From assembly GCF_021495345.1 (NCBI RefSeq), contig NZ_CP099397.1:4781001-4845000 (forward strand): 64,000 bases of DNA, given 5' to 3'. Shown one piece after another: positions 57,218 to 64,000 of the stretch. Positions within the stretch are counted from its first letter, which is position 1. Each line of letters opens with the position of its first letter. The stretch comes from Pseudomonas hydrolytica. GTDB taxonomy: Bacteria > Pseudomonadota > Gammaproteobacteria > Pseudomonadales > Pseudomonadaceae. Position numbers and translations under genes: made by a program. Below the pieces are notes generated by a model, which was not told the origin of the DNA, did not search any database, and saw only the letters and a list, made by a program, of their open reading frames with translations.

Positions 57218-57658
57218 CGGAAGGTTCCTCGTTCCATTGTTGTTGTACGAGTCGCCATCGCCCTGCGAACCACCACATCGGCAGAGCGGCGCAGCACACA
57301 TCCTTGCGCTGGCGAGTGCGGGCGCCGATGGAGCAGAGCGCACCATCGCGCAGCCTAGATGACCTTAAGGTCAGGCCAGCAGTCGCCCGAACGGCGCAAC
57401 CGGATGAACGGCATCGCACCAAGGAACGACGGCCACCTGCACCGGCAATCAGTCGCGCCTTGGCGCTGCGCCGGTGGCGGGCGTAGAATCGGAGCATTCC
57501 TCGCCACCATCCCCTGGCGGGCCCTGAGCACGGGCCAGACGCGCGCCCACCCGCGGCGTCCTGCGGCCCCGCCGAACGCACGGCCACCTTCCGTTTGCAT
57601 CCGGTTCAGTCGACGCTCACCATACGAACATCACCTGATCAGCCGCAGGAACCGTGTC
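57218..57658. other. 441-bp divergent gap between cutinase and ilvD
   Basis: No gene is supported. It contains promoters for both directions, which I cannot place with confidence, and a perfect 14-bp palindrome at 57360-57373. The ilvD start is preceded by CAGGA. Confidence 0.5.
57360..57373. promoter_or_regulatory. Perfect palindrome TGACCTTAAGGTCA, candidate operator
   Basis: Each half-site TGACCTT is complemented exactly. It stands 143 bp upstream of the cutinase start and 286 bp upstream of ilvD, a position suited to control of the cutinase. The regulator is unknown. Confidence 0.55.
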
Positions 57659-59497
57659 ATGCCCGATTACCGCTCGAAAACCTCCACCCACGGCCGCAAC
57701 ATGGCCGGCGCCCGTGCCCTGTGGCGCGCCACCGGGATGAAGGACGAAGACTTCAAGAAGCCGATCATCGCCATCGCCAACTCCTTCACCCAGTTCGTGC
57801 CTGGCCACGTGCACCTGAAGGACCTCGGCCAGCTGGTCGCCCGCGAGATCGAGAAGCACGGCGGCGTGGCCAAGGAATTCAACACCATCGCCGTGGACGA
57901 CGGCATCGCCATGGGCCACGACGGCATGCTCTATTCGCTGCCGAGCCGCGAGATCATCGCCGACTCCGTCGAATACATGGTCAACGCCCACTGCGCCGAC
58001 GCCATCGTCTGCATCTCCAACTGCGACAAGATCACCCCCGGCATGCTGATGGCCGCCCTGCGCCTGAACATCCCGGTGGTGTTCGTCTCCGGCGGGCCGA
58101 TGGAAGCCGGCAAGACCAAGCTGGCCAACCACGGCCTGGACCTGGTCGACGCCATGGTGGTGGCGGCCGACGATTCCTGCTCCGACGAGAAAGTCGCCGA
58201 ATACGAGCGCAGCGCCTGCCCGACCTGCGGCAGCTGCTCCGGCATGTTCACCGCCAATTCGATGAACTGCCTGACCGAGGCCCTGGGCCTGTCGCTGCCG
58301 GGCAACGGCTCGACCCTGGCCACCCACGCCGATCGCGAGCAGCTGTTCCTGCGCGCCGGGCGCCTGGTCGTCGAGCTGTGCCAGCGCTACTACGGCGAGG
58401 GCGACGAGTCGGTGCTGCCGCGCAACGTCGCCAGCTTCAAGGCGTTCGAGAACGCCATGACCCTGGACATCGCCATGGGTGGTTCCACCAACACCATCCT
58501 GCACCTGCTGGCCGCCGCCCAAGAGGCCGAGCTGGCCTTCGACCTGCGCGACATCGATCGCCTGTCGCGCAAGGTGCCGCAGCTGTGCAAGGTGGCGCCG
58601 AACATCCAGAAGTACCACATGGAAGACGTGCACCGCGCCGGCGGCATCTTCTCCATCCTCGGCGAGCTGGCCCGTGGCGGCCTGCTGCACACCGACGTGC
58701 CGACCGTGCACAGCCCGAGCATGGCCGACGCCATCGCCCAGTGGGACATCACCCAGACCCGCGACGAGAAGGTGCACACCTTCTTCAAGGCCGGCCCGGC
58801 CGGTATCCCGACCCAGGTCGCCTTCAGCCAGAGCACCCGCTGGGACACCCTGGACGATGACCGCGAGAACGGCTGCATCCGCTCGGTCGAGCACGCCTAT
58901 TCGCAGGAGGGTGGCCTGGCGGTGCTGTACGGCAACATCGCCCTGGACGGCTGCGTGGTGAAGACCGCTGGCGTGGATGAATCCATCCACGTCTTCGAAG
59001 GCACGGCGAAGATCTTCGAAAGCCAGGACAGCGCGGTCAAAGGCATCCTCGCCGACGAAGTGAAGGCCGGCGACATCGTCATCATCCGCTACGAAGGCCC
59101 GAAAGGCGGCCCGGGCATGCAGGAAATGCTCTACCCGACCAGCTACCTGAAGTCCAAGGGCCTGGGCAAGGTCTGCGCCCTGCTCACCGACGGCCGCTTC
59201 TCCGGCGGCACTTCGGGCCTGTCCATCGGCCACGCCTCGCCGGAAGCCGCCGCCGGCGGCGCCATCGGCCTGGTCAAGGACGGCGACAAGGTGCTGATCG
59301 ACATCCCCAACCGCAGCATCAACCTGCTGGTGTCGGATGAAGAGCTGGCCGTGCGCCGCGCCGAGCAGGACAAGAAGGGCTGGAAGCCGGTGCAGCCGCG
59401 CGCGCGCAAGGTCTCGACCGCGCTCAAGGCCTACGCCCTGCTCGCCACCAGCGCCGACAAGGGCGCGGTACGCGACAAGGCGATGCTGGACGGCTGA
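57659..59497 (+). CDS. ilvD: Dihydroxy-acid dehydratase
   Basis: Iron-sulfur enzyme of branched-chain amino acid synthesis, converting dihydroxy acids to 2-oxo acids. The 612-residue product has cluster cysteines in [12 protein letters not shown] and [12 protein letters not shown] and the C-terminal [20 protein letters not shown] with the catalytic Ser. Start at 57659 ([19 protein letters not shown]). It carries its own terminator. Confidence 0.98.
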   Translation: MPDYRSKTSTHGRNMAGARALWRATGMKDEDFKKPIIAIANSFTQFVPGHVHLKDLGQLVAREIEKHGGVAKEFNTIAVDDGIAMGHDGMLYSLPSREIIADSVEYMVNAHCADAIVCISNCDKITPGMLMAALRLNIPVVFVSGGPMEAGKTKLANHGLDLVDAMVVAADDSCSDEKVAEYERSACPTCGSCSGMFTANSMNCLTEALGLSLPGNGSTLATHADREQLFLRAGRLVVELCQRYYGEGDESVLPRNVASFKAFENAMTLDIAMGGSTNTILHLLAAAQEAELAFDLRDIDRLSRKVPQLCKVAPNIQKYHMEDVHRAGGIFSILGELARGGLLHTDVPTVHSPSMADAIAQWDITQTRDEKVHTFFKAGPAGIPTQVAFSQSTRWDTLDDDRENGCIRSVEHAYSQEGGLAVLYGNIALDGCVVKTAGVDESIHVFEGTAKIFESQDSAVKGILADEVKAGDIVIIRYEGPKGGPGMQEMLYPTSYLKSKGLGKVCALLTDGRFSGGTSGLSIGHASPEAAAGGAIGLVKDGDKVLIDIPNRSINLLVSDEELAVRRAEQDKKGWKPVQPRARKVSTALKAYALLATSADKGAVRDKAMLDG

Positions 59498-59512
59498 TCG
59501 CTGCTGCACACG

Positions 59513-59540
59513 AAAGCCCGGCCACCGTGCCGGGCTTTTT
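59513..59540 (+). terminator. Rho-independent terminator of ilvD
   Basis: AAAGCCCGGC (59513-59522) and GCCGGGCTTT (59529-59538) form a 10-bp stem with a 6-base loop, continued by a T run (CTTTTTC). It lies 15 bp after the ilvD stop. Confidence 0.93.
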
Positions 59541-59610
59541 CTTGCCCACGGCCTTTGCATCGGAGCGCAATCGGCCGCAAGCTGGCCGCTCGCTCACACA
59601 GGAGTCACCC

Positions 59611-60069
59611 ATGCGCATCGGCCTGATCGCCGACACCCACAACCTGCTGCGCCCCGAAGCGCTGGCAGCGCTGCATAGCGTCGATCATCTGATCCACGCT
59701 GGCGATATCGGTGGGCCGCATATTCTCGCCGAACTGCAGCGCATCGCGCCGCTGTCGGTGGTGCGCGGCAACAATGATGACCAGGCCTGGGCCGACGCCA
59801 TTCCTGAGCAATTGGTCCTGCGCTTCGATGCGGTCAGCCTTTATGTACTGCACGATCTCAAGCAATTGGCCATCGATCCCAAGGCCGAAGGCATCGACGT
59901 GGTAATCGCCGGGCATTCGCACAAGCCGCTGCAGGAAGAGCGCGATGGCGTGCTCTACCTCAACCCCGGTAGCGCCGGCCCGCGACGCTTCAAGCTGCCC
60001 ATCGGCGTGGGCATCCTGCATATCGAGGATGGCCGGGTACGAGCCGAGCTGATCACACTGCAGGTCTGA
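59611..60069 (+). CDS. YfcE/MJ0936-type metallophosphoesterase
   Basis: A 152-residue calcineurin-like phosphodiesterase. Metal ligands are seen in IGLIADTHN (Asp, His), HAGDIGG (Asp), VRGNND (Asn, Asp) and IAGHSHKP (His, His). The YfcE/MJ0936 family cleaves phosphodiesters in vitro; the physiological substrate is unknown. GGAG lies 6 bp before the ATG at 59611. Confidence 0.92.
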   Translation: MRIGLIADTHNLLRPEALAALHSVDHLIHAGDIGGPHILAELQRIAPLSVVRGNNDDQAWADAIPEQLVLRFDAVSLYVLHDLKQLAIDPKAEGIDVVIAGHSHKPLQEERDGVLYLNPGSAGPRRFKLPIGVGILHIEDGRVRAELITLQV

Positions 60070-60085
60070 TGCGGGAGCTGGAATT

Positions 60086-60160
60086 GGTGGGCTGAAGCGG
60101 ATCGCCGCCCGGCCCACCCTACTCGATCGGGCAGGGCTGTAGGCTGGGCTTCAGCCCACC
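60086..60160. repeat. Inverted repeat GGTGGGCTGAAG / CTTCAGCCCACC
   Basis: Perfect 12-bp arms at 60086-60097 and 60149-60160 with about 51 bp between them; the right arm also forms a local TGGGCT/AGCCCA hairpin. It lies after the phosphoesterase stop and before gloA, and is probably a dispersed repeat. Confidence 0.6.
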
Positions 60161-60306
60161 AGTCAAAACACCACGCCAGCAAGGCAGATGAACGAGTCCC
60201 ATCCACCCTGCTGTGACATTCGACCTTGAAAAACGCCATGGGCGAAGCCATCTAGGCAGATACGGCCTTTCAGCGCCGACCCCATTCCCGCCTGATGGAG
60301 AACCCC

Positions 60307-60834
60307 ATGACCCTCGACGAGCTCAACGCCATTCCCGGCGTGACCGCCAAGCCCGACGTCGCCACCGCCGACTTCGTCTACAACCACACCATGATCCGCG
60401 TGAAGGATCTGCAGAAATCCCTGGACTTCTACACCCGCGTGCTGGGCTTCACCCTGCTGGAGAAGAAGGATTTCCCCGACGCCGAGTTCAGCCTGTACTT
60501 CCTCGCCTTGATCGCCGACAAATCGCAGATCCCGGCCGATCCGGCCGCCCGCCATCAGTGGCGCAAGTCCATCCCCGGTGTGCTGGAGCTGACCTATAAC
60601 TACGGCACCGAGAAAGACCCGGAATTTGCCTACCACAGCGGCAACAGCGACCCGCGCGGCTTCGGCCACCTGTGCGTGTCGGTGCCGGACATCAAGGCGG
60701 CCTGCCAGCGTTTCGAAGACCTCGGTGTGCCCTTCCAGAAGCGCCTGACCGACGGGCGCATGCGCGACATCGCCTTTATCAAGGACCCGGACGGCTACTG
60801 GGTGGAGATCATCCAGTTCACCGAAGTGATCTGA
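60307..60834 (+). CDS. gloA: Lactoylglutathione lyase (glyoxalase I)
   Basis: Metalloenzyme that isomerises the methylglyoxal-glutathione hemithioacetal. The 175-residue product has metal ligands in NHTMIRVKD (His), LELTYNYG (Glu), GFGHLCVSV (His) and YWVEIIQF (Glu). The helical insertion that marks the longer, zinc-type class of GloA is present (IADKSQIPADPAARHQWRK in part). I chose the ATG at 60307 because GGAG lies six bases upstream; the ATG at 60295 overlaps that site. Confidence 0.95.
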   Translation: MTLDELNAIPGVTAKPDVATADFVYNHTMIRVKDLQKSLDFYTRVLGFTLLEKKDFPDAEFSLYFLALIADKSQIPADPAARHQWRKSIPGVLELTYNYGTEKDPEFAYHSGNSDPRGFGHLCVSVPDIKAACQRFEDLGVPFQKRLTDGRMRDIAFIKDPDGYWVEIIQFTEVI

Positions 60835-60891
60835 CGCTCGAACCTAGCGAGGGGCTGCCTCCCGCGAGGCTGCCCCACGTCGTCGCAGGGA

Positions 60892-61539
60892 TCAACTGAC
60901 GCCGACGTAACGATCGGCCCGGTGATTGATCGCCAGCACCAGATTGAGCATCACCGCCCCCAGCACCGAGAGCAGCACCTTGTCTGGCGACACCACGAAG
61001 ATGGCCGCCAGCACGATACTCGCGTCGATGGCCATCTGCACCGCACCCGCACGAAAGCCGAAGCGTTCCTGCATGTACAGGGCGAGAATGTTCACCCCGC
61101 CCAGGCTGGCGCGATGGCGGAACAACATGAGCAACCCCAGGCCCATCGCAGCGCCACCGAACAATGCGGCATAAAGCGCGCTGAGGTGAGCGAAGGCGAC
61201 CCAGTGCGGCGTCGCCTCGGCCAGCAGCGAAACCAGCAGCACCGCGCAACCGGTACGCAGGGTGAAGCCCCAGCCCATGCGCCAGATACCGAGCAGGTAG
61301 AACGGCAGGTTGACCAGGCAGAACACCAGCCCGAACGACCAGCCGGCCTGATAGTTGGCCAGAAAGGCGATGCCGACGGTGCCGCCGGTGAGCAGGCCGG
61401 CATGCGTATAAAAGGCGATGCCCAAGGCCACCAGGGCGGTGCCGAACAGCAAGGCCAGCGCATCCTCCCACAGCGGGTGGCGCACGAAGAGTGCAGCGAC
61501 GGCGCTCGGGCGCTCGTCGACGGGTGATTGATCAGTCAT
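60892..61539 (-). CDS. YitT family membrane protein
   Basis: A 215-residue inner-membrane protein with about five helices in the YitT (DUF161) fold: GTALVALGIAFYTHAGLLTGGTVGIAFL (in parts) and HRASLGGVNILALYMQERFG. It has no C-terminal DUF2179 domain. Transport or permease roles are suggested for the family without proof. Start at 61539 (MTDQSP) is preceded by AGGA. Confidence 0.9.
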   Translation of the reverse strand: MTDQSPVDERPSAVAALFVRHPLWEDALALLFGTALVALGIAFYTHAGLLTGGTVGIAFLANYQAGWSFGLVFCLVNLPFYLLGIWRMGWGFTLRTGCAVLLVSLLAEATPHWVAFAHLSALYAALFGGAAMGLGLLMLFRHRASLGGVNILALYMQERFGFRAGAVQMAIDASIVLAAIFVVSPDKVLLSVLGAVMLNLVLAINHRADRYVGVS

Positions 61540-61644
61540 CGAAAATTCCTGCAGCAACATTCAAATTACGGCAGAGGCAAGGCAATGGCTGTCTTGCGCG
61601 CTGGTGGGATCAGGCGGCAGAGACAGCCGGAACGGTCGTTATGC

Positions 61645-62163
61645 TTATGCGCCGCGCCGTTCCCACACTTCGAAGGCGTAGAAGGGCGTCTCGGCGGAGG
61701 CCGGATGCTCGACGCTGGAGGTCATGCGCCAGGCCGACTCGTCGATTTGCGGAAAGAACGCATCACCCTCAGGCTCGAGGCCGACCCGGGTCAGATACAG
61801 GCGATCGGCCTGTTCCAGGCCCAGCTCATAGAGCTGCGCGCCGCCGATCAGCATCAGTTCCTCGGCATCCTCTTCACGCGCCCAAACATCGGCGCGCTCG
61901 ATGGCCGCTTCCAGGGTGGCGAATACCTCGGCGCCCTCCAGGGTCAGGCCCGGCTGGCGGCTGACCACCAGATTGAGCCGGCCCGGCAGCGGGCGACCGA
62001 GCGAATCCCAGGTCTTGCGCCCCATGATGATCGGCTTGCCCAGCGTCAGGGCCTTGAAGTGCTTGAGATCCGCCGGCAGATGCCAGGGCAGTTGGTTGTC
62101 GCGGCCGATCACGCGGTTGTCGGCGAGGGCGGCGATCAGGCAGAGGGGCAGTGTCGTTTTCAT
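61645..62163 (-). CDS. folA: Dihydrofolate reductase
   Basis: NADPH-dependent reduction of dihydrofolate to tetrahydrofolate. The 172-residue product starts MKTTLPLCLIAALADNRVIGRDNQLPWHLPADLKHFK (in parts), with the substrate-binding Asp in WHLPADLK, the NADPH motif GRKTWDSLG and IGGAQLY. Standard length. Start at 62163 chosen on family agreement. Confidence 0.97.
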   Translation of the reverse strand: MKTTLPLCLIAALADNRVIGRDNQLPWHLPADLKHFKALTLGKPIIMGRKTWDSLGRPLPGRLNLVVSRQPGLTLEGAEVFATLEAAIERADVWAREEDAEELMLIGGAQLYELGLEQADRLYLTRVGLEPEGDAFFPQIDESAWRMTSSVEHPASAETPFYAFEVWERRGA

Positions 62164-62319
62164 GGCCGCGAGCATAGCAGAGCGCCCCGCGCACCCGCAG
62201 CCCACCTTTGGCTTTGCCGAATGGCGCACAGAACCGTCTAGGCTTGGACCTCTGTAGCAGAATCGTCACCCTTGCCGGTGCAGGCTTGGGTTTCCATCCC
62301 CGTGCAAGGAGGTACCACC

Positions 62320-63471
62320 ATGTTGACCAAACCGCTTCGCAGCTGGCTGCTCTGCGCCGGCCTGTTGCTACCGACCCTCGGCCTCGCCGCGCCAGCCAAG
62401 CCCGACAGCGTGCAGGCCGCCATCGACTGGGCGCAGCAACAGCCCCTGGCGCACAAGGGCAAGCCCCATGGCGACGCCAAACCGCTGGTCATCGCCCACC
62501 GCGGCGCCAGCGGTTACGTCCCCGAACACACCCTGGCGGCCTACGCCCTGGCCATCCTGCAGGGCGCGGATTACGTCGAGCCGGACCTGGTGATGACCCG
62601 CGACGGCCAGCTGGTGGCCCGTCATGACAACGAGCTGGGGCTGACCACCGACGTGGCACAGCGTCCGGAGTTCGCCAACCGCAAGCGCACCCAGACGGTG
62701 GACGGCGTCAGCCTGGAGGGCTGGTTCAGCGAGGACTTCAGCCTGGCCGAACTCAAGACCCTGCGCGCCATCGAACGCATCCCGCAGGTGCGCCCGGCCA
62801 ATACCCGTTTCGACGGCCAGTTCGAGATCCCAACCCTGCAGGAGATCATCGACCTGGTGAAGAGCCTGCAACTCAGCCAGCAGCGGGTCATCGGCCTGTA
62901 CCCGGAAACCAAGCACCCGACCCACTTCCAGCAGATCGGCCTGGCCATGGAGCAGCCACTGGTCAAGGTGCTTAAGCGCAACGGTTACAACAGCGCCAAG
63001 GCGCCGGTGTACATCCAGTCCTTCGAGGTGGAGAACCTCAAGACCCTCAGCCGTCTGACCCAGGTGCGCCTGGTGCAACTGCTGTGGACCGAGGGCCAGC
63101 CCTATGACCAGCAGGTGCTCGGCACCGGTCTGAGCTACGCGCAGATGATCACGCCCAAGGGCCTGAAGGCCATCGCCCGCTACGCCAGCGGCATCGGCCC
63201 GGAGAAAGGCATGGTCATCCCGCGCGACGCCGCCGGCAATCTGACCACGCCCACCAGCCTGGTGCGTGACGCCCATGCGGCCAAGCTCAAGGTCCACCCC
63301 TACACCTTCCGCGCCGAGAACGCCTTCCTGCCCACCAGCCTGCGCAACGGCAGCGAACCGGCCGAGCGCGGCGATATCGAGGCAGAGCTGCGCGCCTTCC
63401 TCGCCACCGGCATCGACGGTCTGTTCATCGACCAGCCGGACATCGCCGTGCGCCTGCGCCAGCAGCGCTGA
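62320..63471 (+). CDS. glpQ: Glycerophosphodiester phosphodiesterase
   Basis: Periplasmic enzyme of 383 residues that releases glycerol-3-phosphate from glycerophosphodiesters. Signal peptide about 1-23 (ending LGLAA). The GDPD site is AHRGASGYVPEHT (His, Arg) and VEPDLVMTRDGQLVARHD (Glu, Asp, His), with metal-binding Glu in LYPETKHPT. A strong AAGGAGGT lies 6 bp before the ATG. It forms its own unit with a terminal hairpin. Confidence 0.94.
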   Translation: MLTKPLRSWLLCAGLLLPTLGLAAPAKPDSVQAAIDWAQQQPLAHKGKPHGDAKPLVIAHRGASGYVPEHTLAAYALAILQGADYVEPDLVMTRDGQLVARHDNELGLTTDVAQRPEFANRKRTQTVDGVSLEGWFSEDFSLAELKTLRAIERIPQVRPANTRFDGQFEIPTLQEIIDLVKSLQLSQQRVIGLYPETKHPTHFQQIGLAMEQPLVKVLKRNGYNSAKAPVYIQSFEVENLKTLSRLTQVRLVQLLWTEGQPYDQQVLGTGLSYAQMITPKGLKAIARYASGIGPEKGMVIPRDAAGNLTTPTSLVRDAHAAKLKVHPYTFRAENAFLPTSLRNGSEPAERGDIEAELRAFLATGIDGLFIDQPDIAVRLRQQR

Positions 63472-63483
63472 GTCGCGCCGTGA

Positions 63484-63515
63484 CGGATCAGGGGTTATCC
63501 TCAACCCCTGATCCG
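63484..63515 (+). terminator. Perfect 13-bp hairpin after glpQ
   Basis: CGGATCAGGGGTT (63484-63496) and AACCCCTGATCCG (63503-63515) pair exactly around a 6-base loop, 12 bp after the glpQ stop. No U-run follows, so it may be a factor-dependent terminator or an mRNA 3' stabiliser. Confidence 0.65.
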
Positions 63516-63531
63516 CACGACGAGACGCCGC

Positions 63532-64000
63532 GTGACTGACGCCTCCTCCCCTACGCCCCTGCAACGCCTCTGGCTCAGCGAGACCATTCGCCTGCGCGAG
63601 GAACACGCCGGCCCGCTCGAAGACGCCGAGGCCAATCGCCTGGCCCGCGCCGAGGACGGCGACCTGGCCGAGCGCATCCAGCATCGCGCCCTGTTTCTGG
63701 CCCGCCGTGATGGTCAGTGGCAGGCGCTGCTGCACTGGCTGCAGGGCGCGCGCCTGGCCGGCCTGCTGCTCGCCCTGCTGGCCCTGCTCAGCGGCGCCGG
63801 CCTGGCCCTGGCGGCACTGGGCGACGGGCGTCAGCCGGTCAATGTGTTCTGGGCCCTGGGCAGCCTGCTCGGGCTAAACCTGCTGATGTTGCTTGGCTGG
63901 CTGCTCGGCCTGCTGCTGACACGCGACCACCCCGGCGCACTCGGTCGTCTGTGGCTATGGCTCAGCGAGAAGCTGGCGCGCGATGCCAGCGCCGCGCAAT
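63532..64000 (+). CDS. DUF2868 family membrane protein, partial
   Basis: A reading frame opening with GTG at 63532 and running off the window. The visible 156 residues include LQRLWLSETIRLREEHAGPLEDAEANRLAR (in parts), then two hydrophobic helices (about 70-90 and 103-130). It matches my memory of DUF2868 proteins, which in Pseudomonas are followed by a DUF3482 GTPase gene; that gene would lie to the right of the window. Function unknown. Confidence 0.75.
   Translation, partial: MTDASSPTPLQRLWLSETIRLREEHAGPLEDAEANRLARAEDGDLAERIQHRALFLARRDGQWQALLHWLQGARLAGLLLALLALLSGAGLALAALGDGRQPVNVFWALGSLLGLNLLMLLGWLLGLLLTRDHPGALGRLWLWLSEKLARDASAAQ

Overview
The window is high-GC, gene-dense chromosomal DNA from a Pseudomonas, most likely of the P. 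mendocina / P. alcaliphila / P. oleovorans group. Gene order follows the P. aeruginosa pilU-pilT-proC-metX ... rpoH-ftsXEY ... coaD-mutM-ilvD-folA backbone (recalled from memory). A secreted esterase at 56.4-57.2 kb has the sequence and the exact Ser126/Asp176/His206 mature numbering of the P. mendocina cutinase. I see no tRNA, rRNA, CRISPR array, insertion sequence or prophage.

Layout. 0-11 kb: twitching-motility ATPases pilU (cut by the left edge) and pilT on the minus strand; then yggS-proC-yggT-yggU, a stand-alone dynamin-like GTPase, and the tight metX-metW-DUF4426-rdgB-hemW run. 11.1-17.5 kb: an accessory block between hemW and the trmB side. It holds a type II secretion secretin (GspD-like, with a SPOR-like tail), a membrane-anchored protein built like a lipase foldase, a secreted M12B/reprolysin-like zinc protease without its own propeptide, and a short GspC-like protein. 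No other secreton gene is present. 17.6-31 kb: DUF1329, trmB-thiG-thiS, DUF423, mtgA, rpoH, ftsY-ftsE-ftsX, an M16 peptidase pair, rsmD. 31-37.5 kb: a YheT hydrolase, an NTF2-fold secreted protein and a four-gene phosphorelay (soluble GAF kinase, LuxR-type regulator, CHASE3 hybrid kinase, lone receiver). 37.5-42.6 kb: a TetR regulator divergent from a coniferyl-aldehyde-type dehydrogenase, a Tat lipoprotein, a GMC oxidoreductase and a small membrane protein, with a clear operator in the promoter. 42.6-51.5 kb: coaD, ferredoxin, ggt, a Na/Pi-type transporter, acyltransferase, mutM, an HDOD protein, rlmI. 51.9-56.3 kb: a polyamine-type ABC importer. 56.4-64 kb: cutinase, ilvD, a phosphodiesterase, gloA, YitT, folA, a GDPD and the start of a DUF2868 gene.

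The best candidate for an undescribed system is the 11.3-16.9 kb block. The reading offered here is a dedicated gate (GspD/GspC) for a general type II secreton, co-encoded with its protease cargo and with a trans-acting prodomain/foldase. The cutinase at 56 kb would be another natural type II cargo. Intergenic spaces carry several families of palindromic repeats, some placed inside operons where they could tune expression.
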